DNA of 64,000 bases from Viridibacillus soli (lineage in GTDB: Bacteria > Bacillota > Bacilli > Bacillales_A > Planococcaceae): assembly GCF_016612995.1 (NCBI RefSeq), contig NZ_JAEOAH010000029.1, positions 1 to 64,000 of the forward strand, written 5' to 3'. Under the pieces are notes generated by a model that saw nothing but the letters and a program-made list of their open reading frames with translations, did not search any database and was not told the origin of the DNA. Both the position numbers and the translations under genes were made by a program. Every line of letters starts with the position of its first letter. Positions within the stretch are counted from its first letter, which is position 1. Below are positions 1 to 8,859 of this stretch, one piece after another.

Positions 1-22
1 TTTTCACTTAAAAGGTGAAAAT

Positions 23-68
23 AAAAAAGCGAGAGTTCCATAGTCTAATAAGGATTTCTCGCTTTTTT
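23..68. terminator. Bidirectional intrinsic terminator
   Basis: A perfect 12-bp inverted repeat (arms 23-34 and 57-68, each AAAAAAGCGAGA or its complement) has A/T runs on both outer sides, so it could end transcription in either direction. A second small hairpin lies at 1-21. The gene it would serve to the left is outside the window. Confidence 0.7.
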
Positions 69-128
69 ATCGTTTTCTATGAATAAAGTGGGTAACTATA
101 ACTTAACCTTTTATATGTATTCGCATAT

Positions 129-364
129 TTAGATAGAGTCTGTGTCTGATTTTACCATTATAGAACTTCCACCATAGATATCATTGAATATCGCACATTC
201 TATCCCAAATGGCAATATTATAAGCCTTATATTTTCTGCTAGTTTCTTTTCATTTTTATCGTTTTTTTGTTATAACCAGCTAAAAATCTACTCTACCTTT
301 CTTCCATCCTAATATACCTAAAAACAAAAAAACTACTTAAAATAACACCTAGAAGGAATTGCAT
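129..364 (-). pseudogene. Decayed small membrane protein, DUF3784-like
   Basis: Reading the minus strand from an ATG at 364 gives a hydrophobic start (MQFLLGVILSSFFVF). After frame shifts in T and A runs the reading continues with GILGWKKGRVDF, then LAGYN, then a segment ending in KSDTDSI and a stop at 129. A hydrophobic N-terminus followed by an LAGYN motif recalls the short DUF3784 membrane proteins. At least three homopolymer indels break the frame, so no full protein can be made. A GAAGGTG ribosome site precedes the ATG. The family assignment rests on motif memory and is tentative; the reading as a broken gene is firmer. Confidence 0.5.
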
Positions 365-584
365 CGATATTTTCACCTTCAATTATTGAAGTCTTCTCCC
401 TCTTACAATTATACCGTTTTTCCCTATTTTCGTTTCATTTATCATTAAAATTGTCTAAAAAATATTCTCTGTAAAGTATATTTCCGTTTTGTTTACCTAT
501 TGAAAATGTATTTATAGATTATTCAATCCACAGTTAAATAATTATTGTTTTTTCGAGAACACTAATCATAATTCAACAAAAAGA

Positions 585-612
585 TTTACAATTCTCTTAC
601 ATGGCGATAACA
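585..612 (+). promoter_or_regulatory. Candidate Pho box (PhoP-binding repeats)
   Basis: Three hexamers, TTTACA at 585, CTTACA at 596 and ATAACA at 607, are spaced exactly 11 bp apart. This matches the TT(A/C/T)ACA repeats bound by phosphorylated PhoP in Bacillus. They lie about 60-90 bp before the alkaline phosphatase start. The rest of 365-672 is AT-rich and shows no gene. Confidence 0.45.
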
Positions 613-672
613 CTTCTATAAAACTGTTCCTGTATATTTTAGTTATACCAAAGTCTGGGAGGAATTTTATTA

Positions 673-2049
673 ATGAACAAGAATTTAAAGAAGAAATTGC
701 TTGCGTTTGCTGCTGTATCTACACTAGCTATTAGTAGTCTTGGTGTACCATTTACTGAAGCGCATGCAAAAACTGCAGCACAAAAAGACCCCGAAATCAA
801 AAATATTATCTTCCTAATTGGGGATGGCATGGGCACTTCGTACACTTCGGCATATCGCTATTTGAAGAATAGTCCAAACTCGAAATTCGTCGGTCGTACA
901 GAATTTGATAAATATCTTGTTGGTCAGCAAATGACCTATCCAGAAGACACGAAAGAGAATGTGACCGATTCGGCATCTGCAGCAACTGCGATGTCCGCTG
1001 GCGTAAAAACATACAATAATGCTATTGCCGTTGATAACGATGAATCTGAAGTGACAACTGTTTTAGAAACAGCAAAGAAAGTGGGTAAATCAACTGGACT
1101 TGTTGCAACATCTGAAATTACACATGCTACTCCGGCAGCATTTGGCGCTCATGATCCAAGCCGAAAAAATATGAACGGCATTGCGGATGATTATTATGAT
1201 GAACTCATTAATGGCAAGCACAAAGTGGATGTCCTATTAGGCGGCGGAACTTCATTATTTATTCGTAAAGACCGCGACCTTGTGAAAGAATTTAAAAAAG
1301 ACGGCTTTAGCTATGTGACAACGAAAAAAGAATTACAAAAAAATAAAAACAAACAAGTACTTGGCTTATTCGCAACTGGTGGTTTGGATAAAATGATTGA
1401 CCGCAGCGCTGAAACACCTTCTCTTGCAGACATGACAAACTCTGCTATTGACCGTTTAAAACAAAACAAAAAGGGCTTCTTCCTAATGATCGAAGGTAGC
1501 CAAATCGATTGGGCTGGACATGATAACGACATCGTTTCTGCAATGAGCGAAATGGAAGACTTTGAAAAAGCATTTAAAGCAGCGATCGATTTTGCTAAAA
1601 AAGACAAGCACACTTTAGTCGTTGCCACAGCCGACCACTCAACTGGAGGTTTCACAATCGGCGCGAATGATACTTATAACTGGTTTGGTGAGCCAATCAA
1701 AGCAGCAAAACGTACACCAGATTATATCGCTAAAAAAATCGCTAATGGCGCTGATGTTGAAAAAACATTAAAAGAGTACATTAAACTCAATCTAACAACT
1801 GAAGAAATTCAATCTGTTAAAGATGCTACAGCTAAAAAAGAAATTGATATCGACAATGCCATCGAGAAAATCTTTGACACACGCACAAACACAGGTTGGA
1901 CAACTGGTGGCCATACAGGTGAAGACGTCCCCGTTTACGCATACGGTCCATCTTCAAGCAAATTCGCTGGTCAAATTGACAACACAGATAACGCTAAGAT
2001 CATCTTTAACATTTTAAACAACAAGAAAACAGTCATCAAAGACAAATAA
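673..2049 (+). CDS. phoA: Secreted alkaline phosphatase
   Basis: A 458-residue metal-dependent phosphomonoesterase of the PhoA/PhoB family, which releases phosphate from organic esters outside the cell. A signal peptide ends near EAHA (about residue 32). IGDGMG (residues 49-54) carries the metal-binding Asp51. DSASAATA (99-106) holds the nucleophile serine, EGSQIDWAGH (274-283) binds metal, ADHSTGG (320-326) binds zinc, and TTGGHTGEDVP (410-420) supplies the last histidine. Length matches Bacillus PhoA/PhoB (about 460). The ATG follows GGGAGG at 657-662. An 11-bp-phased candidate Pho box upstream suggests induction by phosphate starvation, and a terminator follows the stop. All catalytic motifs are present, so it should be active. 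Confidence 0.95.
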   Translation: MNKNLKKKLLAFAAVSTLAISSLGVPFTEAHAKTAAQKDPEIKNIIFLIGDGMGTSYTSAYRYLKNSPNSKFVGRTEFDKYLVGQQMTYPEDTKENVTDSASAATAMSAGVKTYNNAIAVDNDESEVTTVLETAKKVGKSTGLVATSEITHATPAAFGAHDPSRKNMNGIADDYYDELINGKHKVDVLLGGGTSLFIRKDRDLVKEFKKDGFSYVTTKKELQKNKNKQVLGLFATGGLDKMIDRSAETPSLADMTNSAIDRLKQNKKGFFLMIEGSQIDWAGHDNDIVSAMSEMEDFEKAFKAAIDFAKKDKHTLVVATADHSTGGFTIGANDTYNWFGEPIKAAKRTPDYIAKKIANGADVEKTLKEYIKLNLTTEEIQSVKDATAKKEIDIDNAIEKIFDTRTNTGWTTGGHTGEDVPVYAYGPSSSKFAGQIDNTDNAKIIFNILNNKKTVIKDK

Positions 2050-2060
2050 AATAGTTGTGA

Positions 2061-2097
2061 GAAAGGGCTGACACTCCTGGCGTTAGCCCTTTCTTCT
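2061..2097 (+). terminator. Terminator after alkaline phosphatase
   Basis: Arms GAAAGGGCT (2061-2069) and AGCCCTTTC (2085-2093) are followed by TTCTTT, 12 bp after the phoA stop. Confidence 0.75.
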
Positions 2098-2116
2098 TTA
2101 TAGTGGAGGTCTAATA

Positions 2117-2761
2117 ATGAAGAAATTAATCAGTTTAGTATGTATCTCAATGTTCATGATTATTTTATGCGGTTGCTCCAACAATGATTTTAGCACCGGC
2201 TCCTCTGCTAAAGCGGAACAAGTCGATAGCAGTTATTTAGATGCTTACGCAGTTAACCCGCAAGTACCAGATGATGGTACGTTGCTCACAGTTGGCCAAT
2301 CAGTCAAAGATGGAAAAGGTGAAGCAACATTACAGAAAATAAATCTGACAGAACAATCAACTGGGATTGGCTCCATACAATTAACAGTAAAAGACACAAA
2401 GCTCATCCACCTATTCCCTGATTACAGTATGACCGACTATTTTCATGGCCTTACACATAATGAAGAGTTCGACTTTGTGAAGATCTTTGTGGAAATTAAA
2501 AATAACTCAAATGAGAAATTAAACTTCGCACCAATCGCAATAATCGAAACAAATACCGGTGAAAAATTAAGCTGGGAGCAAGATATATACTTAGAGAATC
2601 TGAATGGTGAAATGGAGAAAAAAACAACTAAGAGAGGTAATTTAGGATTTATCGTTGATAGCAAAGACGACTTGGAATGGATTGAAATTACAACAAGCGA
2701 TGTATTTGATAAGGATGAGAAGAAAATAGCCGATGCACAGAAGTTTCGAATTGAGTTTTGA
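2117..2761 (+). CDS. Putative surface lipoprotein with Ig-like C-terminal region
   Basis: A 214-residue protein with a short hydrophobic start and a lipobox (ILCGC, Cys about residue 20), so it should be lipidated on the outer face of the membrane. The mature part begins with a Ser/Asn-rich linker. From about residue 60 it looks like the beta-rich domains of DUF4352-type lipoproteins, with KIFVEIKNNSNEKLNF resembling the strand that opens such domains. The family match is not certain and no enzyme motif is visible. The ATG has a GGAGG site at 2104-2108. A terminator separates it from phoA, so it probably has its own transcript. Substrate and partner are unknown. Confidence 0.7.
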   Translation: MKKLISLVCISMFMIILCGCSNNDFSTGSSAKAEQVDSSYLDAYAVNPQVPDDGTLLTVGQSVKDGKGEATLQKINLTEQSTGIGSIQLTVKDTKLIHLFPDYSMTDYFHGLTHNEEFDFVKIFVEIKNNSNEKLNFAPIAIIETNTGEKLSWEQDIYLENLNGEMEKKTTKRGNLGFIVDSKDDLEWIEITTSDVFDKDEKKIADAQKFRIEF

Positions 2762-3335
2762 AAATTATTCATGTATTAAAAGAAACATTTAGTTTTATAT
2801 ATTATCAAGACCTCACTAGCGTTGCATAAATAAAGACGGAAAATTCAGTTTTTTTATACTTAGGGTTTAGAGCCAAAAAAGTGAACACTTCAATAATGGT
2901 GGCTCCATCCATTTGGTTTTTATTTACAATTATAATTGTTCGACAACGACAGTTAGCGGTTTACGGAACGGCTTTGCCTTCGATCTTCCGAAGCCAGATG
3001 TAGGTCGGTTTCCATAAAGCAGACCTTAAATATCGGCTAATTTGCAGGATTTTTCGTTTGCTCTTGGTTTCAATTTGCACTAGAACATTTAAATAAAATA
3101 CAATGGTTGAGATGTTGCTTGATCGATTTGAAAGTTCTGGTAACTTTAGCTCTTTCATGATGGTGCTAATTATATTTAAATAAGTGGCTTGGCAGATTGC
3201 TTCAATTTGGATGTTCATGAAATACATCACTTCTTTTTACGGGTTCTGAATAGATTCCACATCCAACTGAAAAAAATCCTACTCTTCAAGTTAAGAGAAG
3301 TGCGTAATGTGAGTTAATCTTCTACTCATATAGCT
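2762..3335. other. Gap with no convincing gene
   Basis: A minus-strand open frame (2961-3230, 89 codons) has no ribosome site and no family I recognise. Its AT-rich composition and the ISL3 remnant just to the right suggest it is insertion-sequence debris rather than a gene. No terminator or riboswitch was seen. Confidence 0.4.
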
Positions 3336-3440
3336 TATTCTAACGACTCTATCAAAGACACCATTAACAAAGTTAAAGCAATCAAATGAATTTCCTTTTG
3401 CTACTAAAAATTTTCAGCTTTAGACATCATAACTTGATAA
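3336..3440 (+). pseudogene. ISL3-family transposase remnant (C-terminal)
   Basis: The plus strand reads YSNDSIKDTINKVKAIK, a stop, then ISFCY and a stop. This matches in order the conserved C-terminal ISL3 signature (YSNG-x-EGTNNKIKxIKRxxxGYRNF). Two stop codons and the missing upstream part show a dead fragment of about 35 codons. It marks an old insertion beside the ABC exporter operon. Confidence 0.5.
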
Positions 3441-3460
3441 ATTGTAAAGCAGTACAAAAA

Positions 3461-3490
3461 AGCAGCTTGAGGAAATCTCCTTAAGCTGCT
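3461..3490 (-). terminator. Terminator of the ABC exporter operon
   Basis: Arms AGCAGCTTGAGG and CCTTAAGCTGCT form a hairpin. On the minus strand it is followed by a T run, downstream of the ABC ATPase gene. Confidence 0.75.
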
Positions 3491-3594
3491 TAATTAACTC
3501 ATTACGACGCTATTTTACATAGAAAAACTGACCAAGTTCAAAATCATGGCGTTGCGAGAATTCATTTAAAACCGCCTAAAAAAAATTGCATAAA

Positions 3595-4251
3595 TCAGAC
3601 GATTTCTCCGTCTTTCATCCGAATAATACGCCCAGAACGTTTTGCTAATTCTTCTGCGTGAGTCACCTGTACAACGGTCGTACCAAGGTCTCGATTGACC
3701 TTTTCCAATAAAGAAGTAATGACTTCCGCTGTATGACTATCCAAATTACCCGTAGGCTCATCTGCGAAAAGAATATTTGGTTTCATGAAGAGAGCACGAG
3801 CAATCGCAACACGCTGCCGCTGCCCACCGGAAAGATTCGCAACCGGCGTATCTGCCTTATCCGTCAAGCCAACAATATCGAGCAGCTCCTTTAAATAAGT
3901 GTCATCTTGATATTTTTTATACATCTGTGCCACGAAAATAATATTTTCTTTCACTGTCAACATTGGGATCAGATGAAAATCTTGAAAAATAATGCCTAGA
4001 TTTTCAAAGCGAAATTTTGCAAGTGCCTCTTCTTTCAATGTATGGATGGGCTTTTCTGCTATCAAAATCTTTCCCTCGGTAATACTCGATAGACCGCTCA
4101 AACAATATAATAATGTTGACTTTCCTGCACCACTTGGTCCCAAAATAGAGACGAAATCACCTTGTTGGATTTCTAATGATACATTCGATAAGATGTTTTG
4201 AGTTGTTTGACCACTCTTTACTGTTTTTGTAACATTTTCGATTTTAAGCAT
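3595..4251 (-). CDS. ABC transporter ATP-binding protein (MacB/LolD type)
   Basis: A 218-residue nucleotide-binding subunit that should power the permease encoded just before it. It has Walker A GPSGAGKS, a Q-loop (FQDFHLIP), the signature [15 protein letters not shown], Walker B ILFADEP and an H-loop (VTHAEE). This is the pattern of MacB/LolD/SalX ATPases that pair with FtsX-type permeases. I chose the ATG at 4251 (MLKIENV), 14 bp after the permease stop. An in-frame GTG at 4275 inside the permease would add eight residues but has no good ribosome site. Such pairs often export or detoxify peptides or lipoproteins; the substrate here is unknown. The nearby NRPS wreck raises a peptide-export or self-protection role, as inference only. 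Confidence 0.9.
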   Translation of the reverse strand: MLKIENVTKTVKSGQTTQNILSNVSLEIQQGDFVSILGPSGAGKSTLLYCLSGLSSITEGKILIAEKPIHTLKEEALAKFRFENLGIIFQDFHLIPMLTVKENIIFVAQMYKKYQDDTYLKELLDIVGLTDKADTPVANLSGGQRQRVAIARALFMKPNILFADEPTGNLDSHTAEVITSLLEKVNRDLGTTVVQVTHAEELAKRSGRIIRMKDGEIV

Positions 4252-4264
4252 AGTTTTTACCCGC

Positions 4265-6550
4265 TTACCTTTCACGTATTGTTTGTAGGATATTCATTTT
4301 TTTCAAATTACGACGACTTGCCAGCCAAACAACAATCAACACAAAGAGATATACGCCGATTGCCTGTAGCTGCATTTCATAAGTAACAACCAGAGGAATA
4401 TTCTGCCCGATTACGGTTTGAATAAACCATTCAAAGAATCGTAAGACCAAAATAAGGATCACTTCTGCGATCAATAGGCCTTGTCCCCCTAAAGCAAAGA
4501 TCTGCCAGAAGTTTAGCGACATTAATTTCTTTTTACTAAGTCCCGCTGCGCCTAAAATCGCAAAGAGTTTCTGCTGTTTATCTCGCAAGATAAAGAAACT
4601 ATTCAATAAGGATAAAATACTGATCAATGCGATAAATAGAATAAATATCATTAAAACACTTTGGAGATTTTGTGCGAAACTAGTATTATCTAGGCTTTGT
4701 TGCCTAGCATCCATCGTTCCTAAAATGTCATCTCCAAATTCACCGTATAATTTATTTAAAATCAGCTCATCATTTTTTATATAAAACTGACTGATTTTTG
4801 TGTCGTCCAACTTGCGGAAGCTTTCCTCACTTACAATCGCCACATGATCTGTCGCATTCATACTGCTATCAAAGTAGCCTACGATTTCGAATCGTTTTCC
4901 ATCCATCTGCACTTCATCTAATAAGTGATATTTTTTATACTTCTCATTCAGATAGACATTATTTCCTGCTTGAAGCAATTTCATATCGATATTGCCCTTG
5001 ATATTGAACCCTTTCAAATCATCTTGATCATTTATGCCAATCAAATCATCAATCGATAGTTTTTCACCTTTATGCTTCACATCCAATGGCTCAAGCGAAT
5101 AATTTTTCCACAAAAATTCTGCTTGTTCCACATTATTTACCGCTAAGTAGGTCTGAATCTCTACTGTTTTTTCTTCATTTACGGTAATTTGTTGATCGAA
5201 TTTCCAATTACTATAAACACCAGTAATAAAGTGCTGAACACCCGTAATCGCAGCGTAAATCAGTAATAGTGAAATAATGGCCAGCATTAGGATGGCTTTC
5301 ATCTCATTGACGATTCTTTCACGGTTTAAATGTTTGATGAGTTGCACAGAACTTTGCTTAGCATTTCCCAACATCCAAAAAACACCGAACAATAGACTAA
5401 TGCCCACTAGGACAAAGGTATAAATGGTGGGCTTAACAACACATGCCGCCACAAGTACAAGTAATAGTACAAAGAATGGTACCCATCCTTGTTTAATTTT
5501 CACTTGCTCTCGTCCTAAAATATATGCTAATACGTCGGTTTTACGGAAGAGGCTCGTAATAAAGCCGTTTGCAATCACAATCGTCGCTAGTAATATGCCG
5601 TAGACTGCCACATAATAGATCCATCCCAATGGCAACAGGCAGACACTCACGATTGCTAAGATGCTGTAGATGATTGTCATCAAAACGATATTTTCTAGCC
5701 ACATCAATGCTGTCAGGCGACGTTTCTGTATACCGATAATGTTTAGGATTGATAGATAGTGTAACTTTCCAACGAAAGCCATTCGATAAAATCCGAACAA
5801 AATATAGGTAGACACTAACAGAATTACCGCATCGATGATCATCACCACGAATTGGATCATCTGCATCTGTCCGATGGCCGAAACGTTTTCTCTGACGTTT
5901 TCAGTTTGATAAACGTTTTTATGTTTTTGCACTTTCAAATCAGTACCCGCCAATGTCGTGACATCTTTTTCGGGTAATTGAAAGTTCTTTCGAAATTGTT
6001 CTTTGCTGACTAAAATATTGGCACCTTGCCCATCCTCTTTGGCAAAAAAATCACCATCAGCAATCGCCGCTACCTGATAGTCAAAGGGCGTGCTGTATGT
6101 TTTTATGGTAATCATATCTCCCTTTTTGAGCTTATGCGCTTTCGCAAAAGAAGCGGATACCACAGCGTCATTTCCCTTTAGCTCATACACTTGGTCAAAA
6201 GGAAATACTTTGTAAAAGGCTTGATCGACCCCGTAAAAATTGACAAAGTTCACTTTGTTATTCTTTTCATGTACACCATTGCTTTGTAAATAGGTCGTCT
6301 TATTTTTCCCAGTCCAGTCCTTTACAAAGTCGTCCTCACTACGGAATTGATCGTGCTGCAGACGAACGATTTGGGTGACTTCTCCATATTGGTCATAGAA
6401 ATGGGATTCTGTCTGTTTAGCAATGAGTTCATTTGCGCTGATACTTCCAAATAAGATGGCACAAATAATCGTCAAGGTAAACAAAGGACCTAAAAATTGC
6501 ATCTTATGAAGGCGGTAATAAGACTTTAAAAATTGTTGATATATCTTCAT
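4265..6550 (-). CDS. FtsX-like ABC transporter permease
   Basis: A 761-residue membrane protein with an N-terminal helix, a large extracytoplasmic domain (about 50-240), three helices, a central pair of helices, a second extracytoplasmic domain (about 440-610), and a final three-helix FtsX block. This duplicated architecture is typical of MacB-type exporters in Firmicutes. I placed the start at 6550 (MKIYQQFL), which has AAAGGA seven bases upstream; the longer frame to 6640 lacks a site. It precedes its ATPase in the same operon and shares the terminator at 3461-3490. Reading from 6550 it appears intact. Substrate not predictable from sequence. Confidence 0.88.
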   Translation of the reverse strand: MKIYQQFLKSYYRLHKMQFLGPLFTLTIICAILFGSISANELIAKQTESHFYDQYGEVTQIVRLQHDQFRSEDDFVKDWTGKNKTTYLQSNGVHEKNNKVNFVNFYGVDQAFYKVFPFDQVYELKGNDAVVSASFAKAHKLKKGDMITIKTYSTPFDYQVAAIADGDFFAKEDGQGANILVSKEQFRKNFQLPEKDVTTLAGTDLKVQKHKNVYQTENVRENVSAIGQMQMIQFVVMIIDAVILLVSTYILFGFYRMAFVGKLHYLSILNIIGIQKRRLTALMWLENIVLMTIIYSILAIVSVCLLPLGWIYYVAVYGILLATIVIANGFITSLFRKTDVLAYILGREQVKIKQGWVPFFVLLLVLVAACVVKPTIYTFVLVGISLLFGVFWMLGNAKQSSVQLIKHLNRERIVNEMKAILMLAIISLLLIYAAITGVQHFITGVYSNWKFDQQITVNEEKTVEIQTYLAVNNVEQAEFLWKNYSLEPLDVKHKGEKLSIDDLIGINDQDDLKGFNIKGNIDMKLLQAGNNVYLNEKYKKYHLLDEVQMDGKRFEIVGYFDSSMNATDHVAIVSEESFRKLDDTKISQFYIKNDELILNKLYGEFGDDILGTMDARQQSLDNTSFAQNLQSVLMIFILFIALISILSLLNSFFILRDKQQKLFAILGAAGLSKKKLMSLNFWQIFALGGQGLLIAEVILILVLRFFEWFIQTVIGQNIPLVVTYEMQLQAIGVYLFVLIVVWLASRRNLKKMNILQTIRER

Positions 6551-6566
6551 ATATATCCTTTCTTTG

Positions 6567-6845
6567 CTACTGATTTTTAAATAATATTTTTTCAATTTCT
6601 TCTGCAACTTGCGTTTCTGTATTCTTATAGGTTGTTGCAACTACCTTGACAACTTCTTTACGTAATTGCAATTGAATACTACCGATTGTATCCCCAAACG
6701 CTTCAGTATTCTCAGTTCGTTCTTCAAATGCATCAGTAAATTTGGCATCTAACAAAGTATTTACATTTATAATCGGCAGTTTTTTCAACATCTTCATCAT
6801 CTTTTTGTCATTCATATATATGATGTCTAGCTGAAAATGTGTCAA
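6567..6845 (-). CDS. Small ORF of unknown function before the ABC exporter
   Basis: A 92-codon frame opening with TTG directly after a stop codon; an ATG at 6815 gives an alternative 82-residue form. No good ribosome site is visible at either start. The protein is Lys/Glu-rich, lacks cysteines, a signal peptide or helices long enough to span the membrane, and resembles nothing I recognise. It ends 16 bp before the permease start, so it could be the operon's first gene. It could equally be residue of the decayed NRPS cluster just upstream. Low confidence that it is expressed. Confidence 0.3.
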   Translation of the reverse strand: MTHFQLDIIYMNDKKMMKMLKKLPIINVNTLLDAKFTDAFEERTENTEAFGDTIGSIQLQLRKEVVKVVATTYKNTETQVAEEIEKILFKNQ

Positions 6846-6891
6846 TCAATTGACTACATTCTGCACCAAGGGCTCTTTTTATAGAGCTCGC

Positions 6892-7467
6892 CTAATAAGC
6901 TAAATACAACGGCATATTATATGTAATCGTCGCTGATGACTGCATATTCTGGATCAAATCTAACCGTTTTTGCGCAGAAGAAAGTGGATCGAACGCTTGT
7001 GGCTCTACTTTTTCAATCAAAGGCAATTCGTTAGACACTTGGCTCTCCAAATATGCTGCTAAACTAGCTACTTGAACGTGGGTGAACAAATCACGTAAGC
7101 TAATATGGATATTCAATTGTTCCTCTACTCTATTTGCTACTTGCATCGCTTTTAGGGAATGACCGCCAAGTGTAAAAAAATCATCATACCTACCAATTGG
7201 TATTAAATTGGATCCTCATGTAAGATAGGCTGTTCTTTTTCTACTCATATAGTAACGATTTCACCTTTTTCGATTTTCACATGTGCTCGTACATCATTCA
7301 AAATGAGTCTTTGACGTTCCATCGGTGAGCTGGATCTACTGGTACATAAACTGCTTCTATGTAGACAGTACGGTGAATGGATAAAATCGTCACTAAACTC
7401 TTATCGGCAACAATTGCTACTTTATCACCTTTTTGCACAAAATTCTGCAGATTGGCCACTTTCTTGG
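6892..7467 (-). pseudogene. Non-ribosomal peptide synthetase remnant (A-PCP-C)
   Basis: Three NRPS pieces appear in order on the minus strand. First is part of an adenylation domain, readable as FVQKGDKVAIVADKS and then YVPVDPAH (around the A2/A3 core), with a frameshift before a segment close to ILNDVRAH. Second is the carrier-domain core GGHSLKAM, with the serine that takes phosphopantetheine (about 7150-7190). Third is the opening of a condensation domain (DPLSSAQKRL), which ends at a stop at 6892. Most of the adenylation and condensation domains are missing, so it cannot work. It shows that a peptide-synthesis locus once lay here. Confidence 0.8.
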
Positions 7468-7883
7468 CTCAAAATAGGAAATATAAAAACTAAAAATTCC
7501 GATAAATCATACAACACTAGTGGATTTATATTAATGTTTGATAAAACATAGCCTATTCGGACATAGCGTCTGTAAGAGATTATTTTTGTTTTAAAGTAGT
7601 GTTTGAAAGTTTTTATAACGTTAGGATGGCATCTAATTCACAAGTATAGTGAGCATTCTATAAAATGAAATCAAACTACAACTAAAAACACAGGCTATTC
7701 ACCTAATATATAAAATATATTTATTGTAAAAATATATAATTTTATCAATTAACTGTTATTTTATTTAATAAGAAAAGTAGCTTCTGTTATTACGATTAGT
7801 TTTTACAGAAACCCTTTTAAATTACTAGTTCTAATAACTATCTAATATGGATATATCAACATTTATAGAGGGGAGGTACTAAA
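7468..7883. other. AT-rich non-coding stretch
   Basis: No open frame with a ribosome site, no hairpin followed by T's, and no recognisable pseudogene. Its right end should hold the promoter of the gene at 7884, but no clear sigma-A pair stands out in the very AT-rich sequence. Confidence 0.4.
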
Positions 7884-8416
7884 ATGCGCTTTCCAAAAAT
7901 CAATAGTGATGCACTAAAATTGTTAGGTGTTGAAAATAAATCAACGCCTATTTCAATGCCAAGTTTTTCAGGAATAAGTGCGATGCCGACAAAATCAGCC
8001 CCAGCGATGAGTGAGGAAAAATATAAGGAGGCGATTATCGCACAGGCTAAAAAAGATTTTGAGAATGGCAAGTGTGGTGGTCATAAAAACCCTTCCTATA
8101 TGACACTAAAGAACAACTTCGTATCTGTAGTTTCGCCTGACCGTAAAGGCTCGATAGTACAAGCATTAAGACAATTACCATTCATGCAACGTGGAAATGT
8201 GAGCTATTTAGAGGTAATGGATGCGCGGGGGAATATTAATTCTACCTATTCGCCGCATTACGGTTGGCATGCGATTGGCACAAGAGCAGAACATCTTCGT
8301 GAAAGTGAATTTTTGATGCGATTTATATTGAATCGTGGCGCTCATTTAATGCAGCGAGCCAAAATAATGAAAGTAATACCAGTACATCTAGCAGTTTCAT
8401 TGATGTGTCAGTTTAG
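7884..8416 (+). pseudogene. Frameshifted conserved hypothetical protein
   Basis: Starts well (ATG after GGGGAGG) and reads about 150 residues of convincing protein, including a Cys-Gly-Gly-His motif and a basic central part. In the current frame it then runs to 8489 through an unlikely tail. If the frame is changed at the T5 run near 8315, it continues as DAIYIESWRSFNAASQNNES and a Ser/Thr-rich tail ending FIDVSV at 8416. That reads as the true C-terminus. One missing base at the homopolymer (mutation or sequencing error) explains this. I do not recognise the family. No signal peptide or membrane helix. Confidence 0.55.
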
Positions 8417-8516
8417 CTTTAAAAGAAATGCTGATACAAAGAATTGCGGTAGCGGGCTTTTCATTTATTTTGCTCAAACTTTTTTATAAAAATCCATTTC
8501 ATTAAATATTGAAAAG

Positions 8517-8556
8517 CTCTCGTTTTGATCAATCTTTTTTCAAACAAGAGTTTTTT
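8517..8556 (+). terminator. Terminator after the frameshifted gene
   Basis: An imperfect hairpin (CTCTCGTTTTGA with TCAAACAAGAG) is followed by six T's, 100 bp after the reconstructed stop. Confidence 0.6.
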
Positions 8557-8625
8557 ATATGCAGTAAAATCAAGCCTTGTAGGATTTTTTTATCAAACTT
8601 TATTTCAAACCAACAATAGTTATTT

Positions 8626-8820
8626 TTAATCTATTTTAATAAGTTTGCTATTACATTTTTCACAATACACTGTATTTGCATGCTTTTGTAATACCTTATT
8701 TAATACGCCAACTGGCATCATTCTTTCAGAAGGTAAAGTTAAAGAAACGTGTATTCGATCCCCTTCACCCAACTGTTTGTTGCAGCTACTACAGCTAAGT
8801 GCTTTATTATTTCCAAACAT
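8626..8820 (-). CDS. Small zinc-ribbon-like protein
   Basis: A 64-residue protein with CSSC near residue 10-13 and CEKC near 53-56, a spacing typical of a small zinc ribbon. Between them is a short beta-rich part (RIHVSLTLPSE). Similar short proteins are common in Bacillus and are sometimes labelled, probably wrongly, as hydroxamate transporter parts. The ATG at 8820 follows a GGGGAAGG site. It lies 39 bp after the phosphotransferase gene and may be co-transcribed with it. Role unknown; metal binding is inferred from the cysteines. Confidence 0.65.
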   Translation of the reverse strand: MFGNNKALSCSSCNKQLGEGDRIHVSLTLPSERMMPVGVLNKVLQKHANTVYCEKCNSKLIKID

Positions 8821-8859
8821 TATTTGCCTTCCCCTTTCTGTATATTTCTATTTTATCCA

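Noticed and set aside
2961..3230. 89-codon minus-strand frame, possibly a transposase start
   Set aside because: No recognisable motif or ribosome site. I could not support a family.
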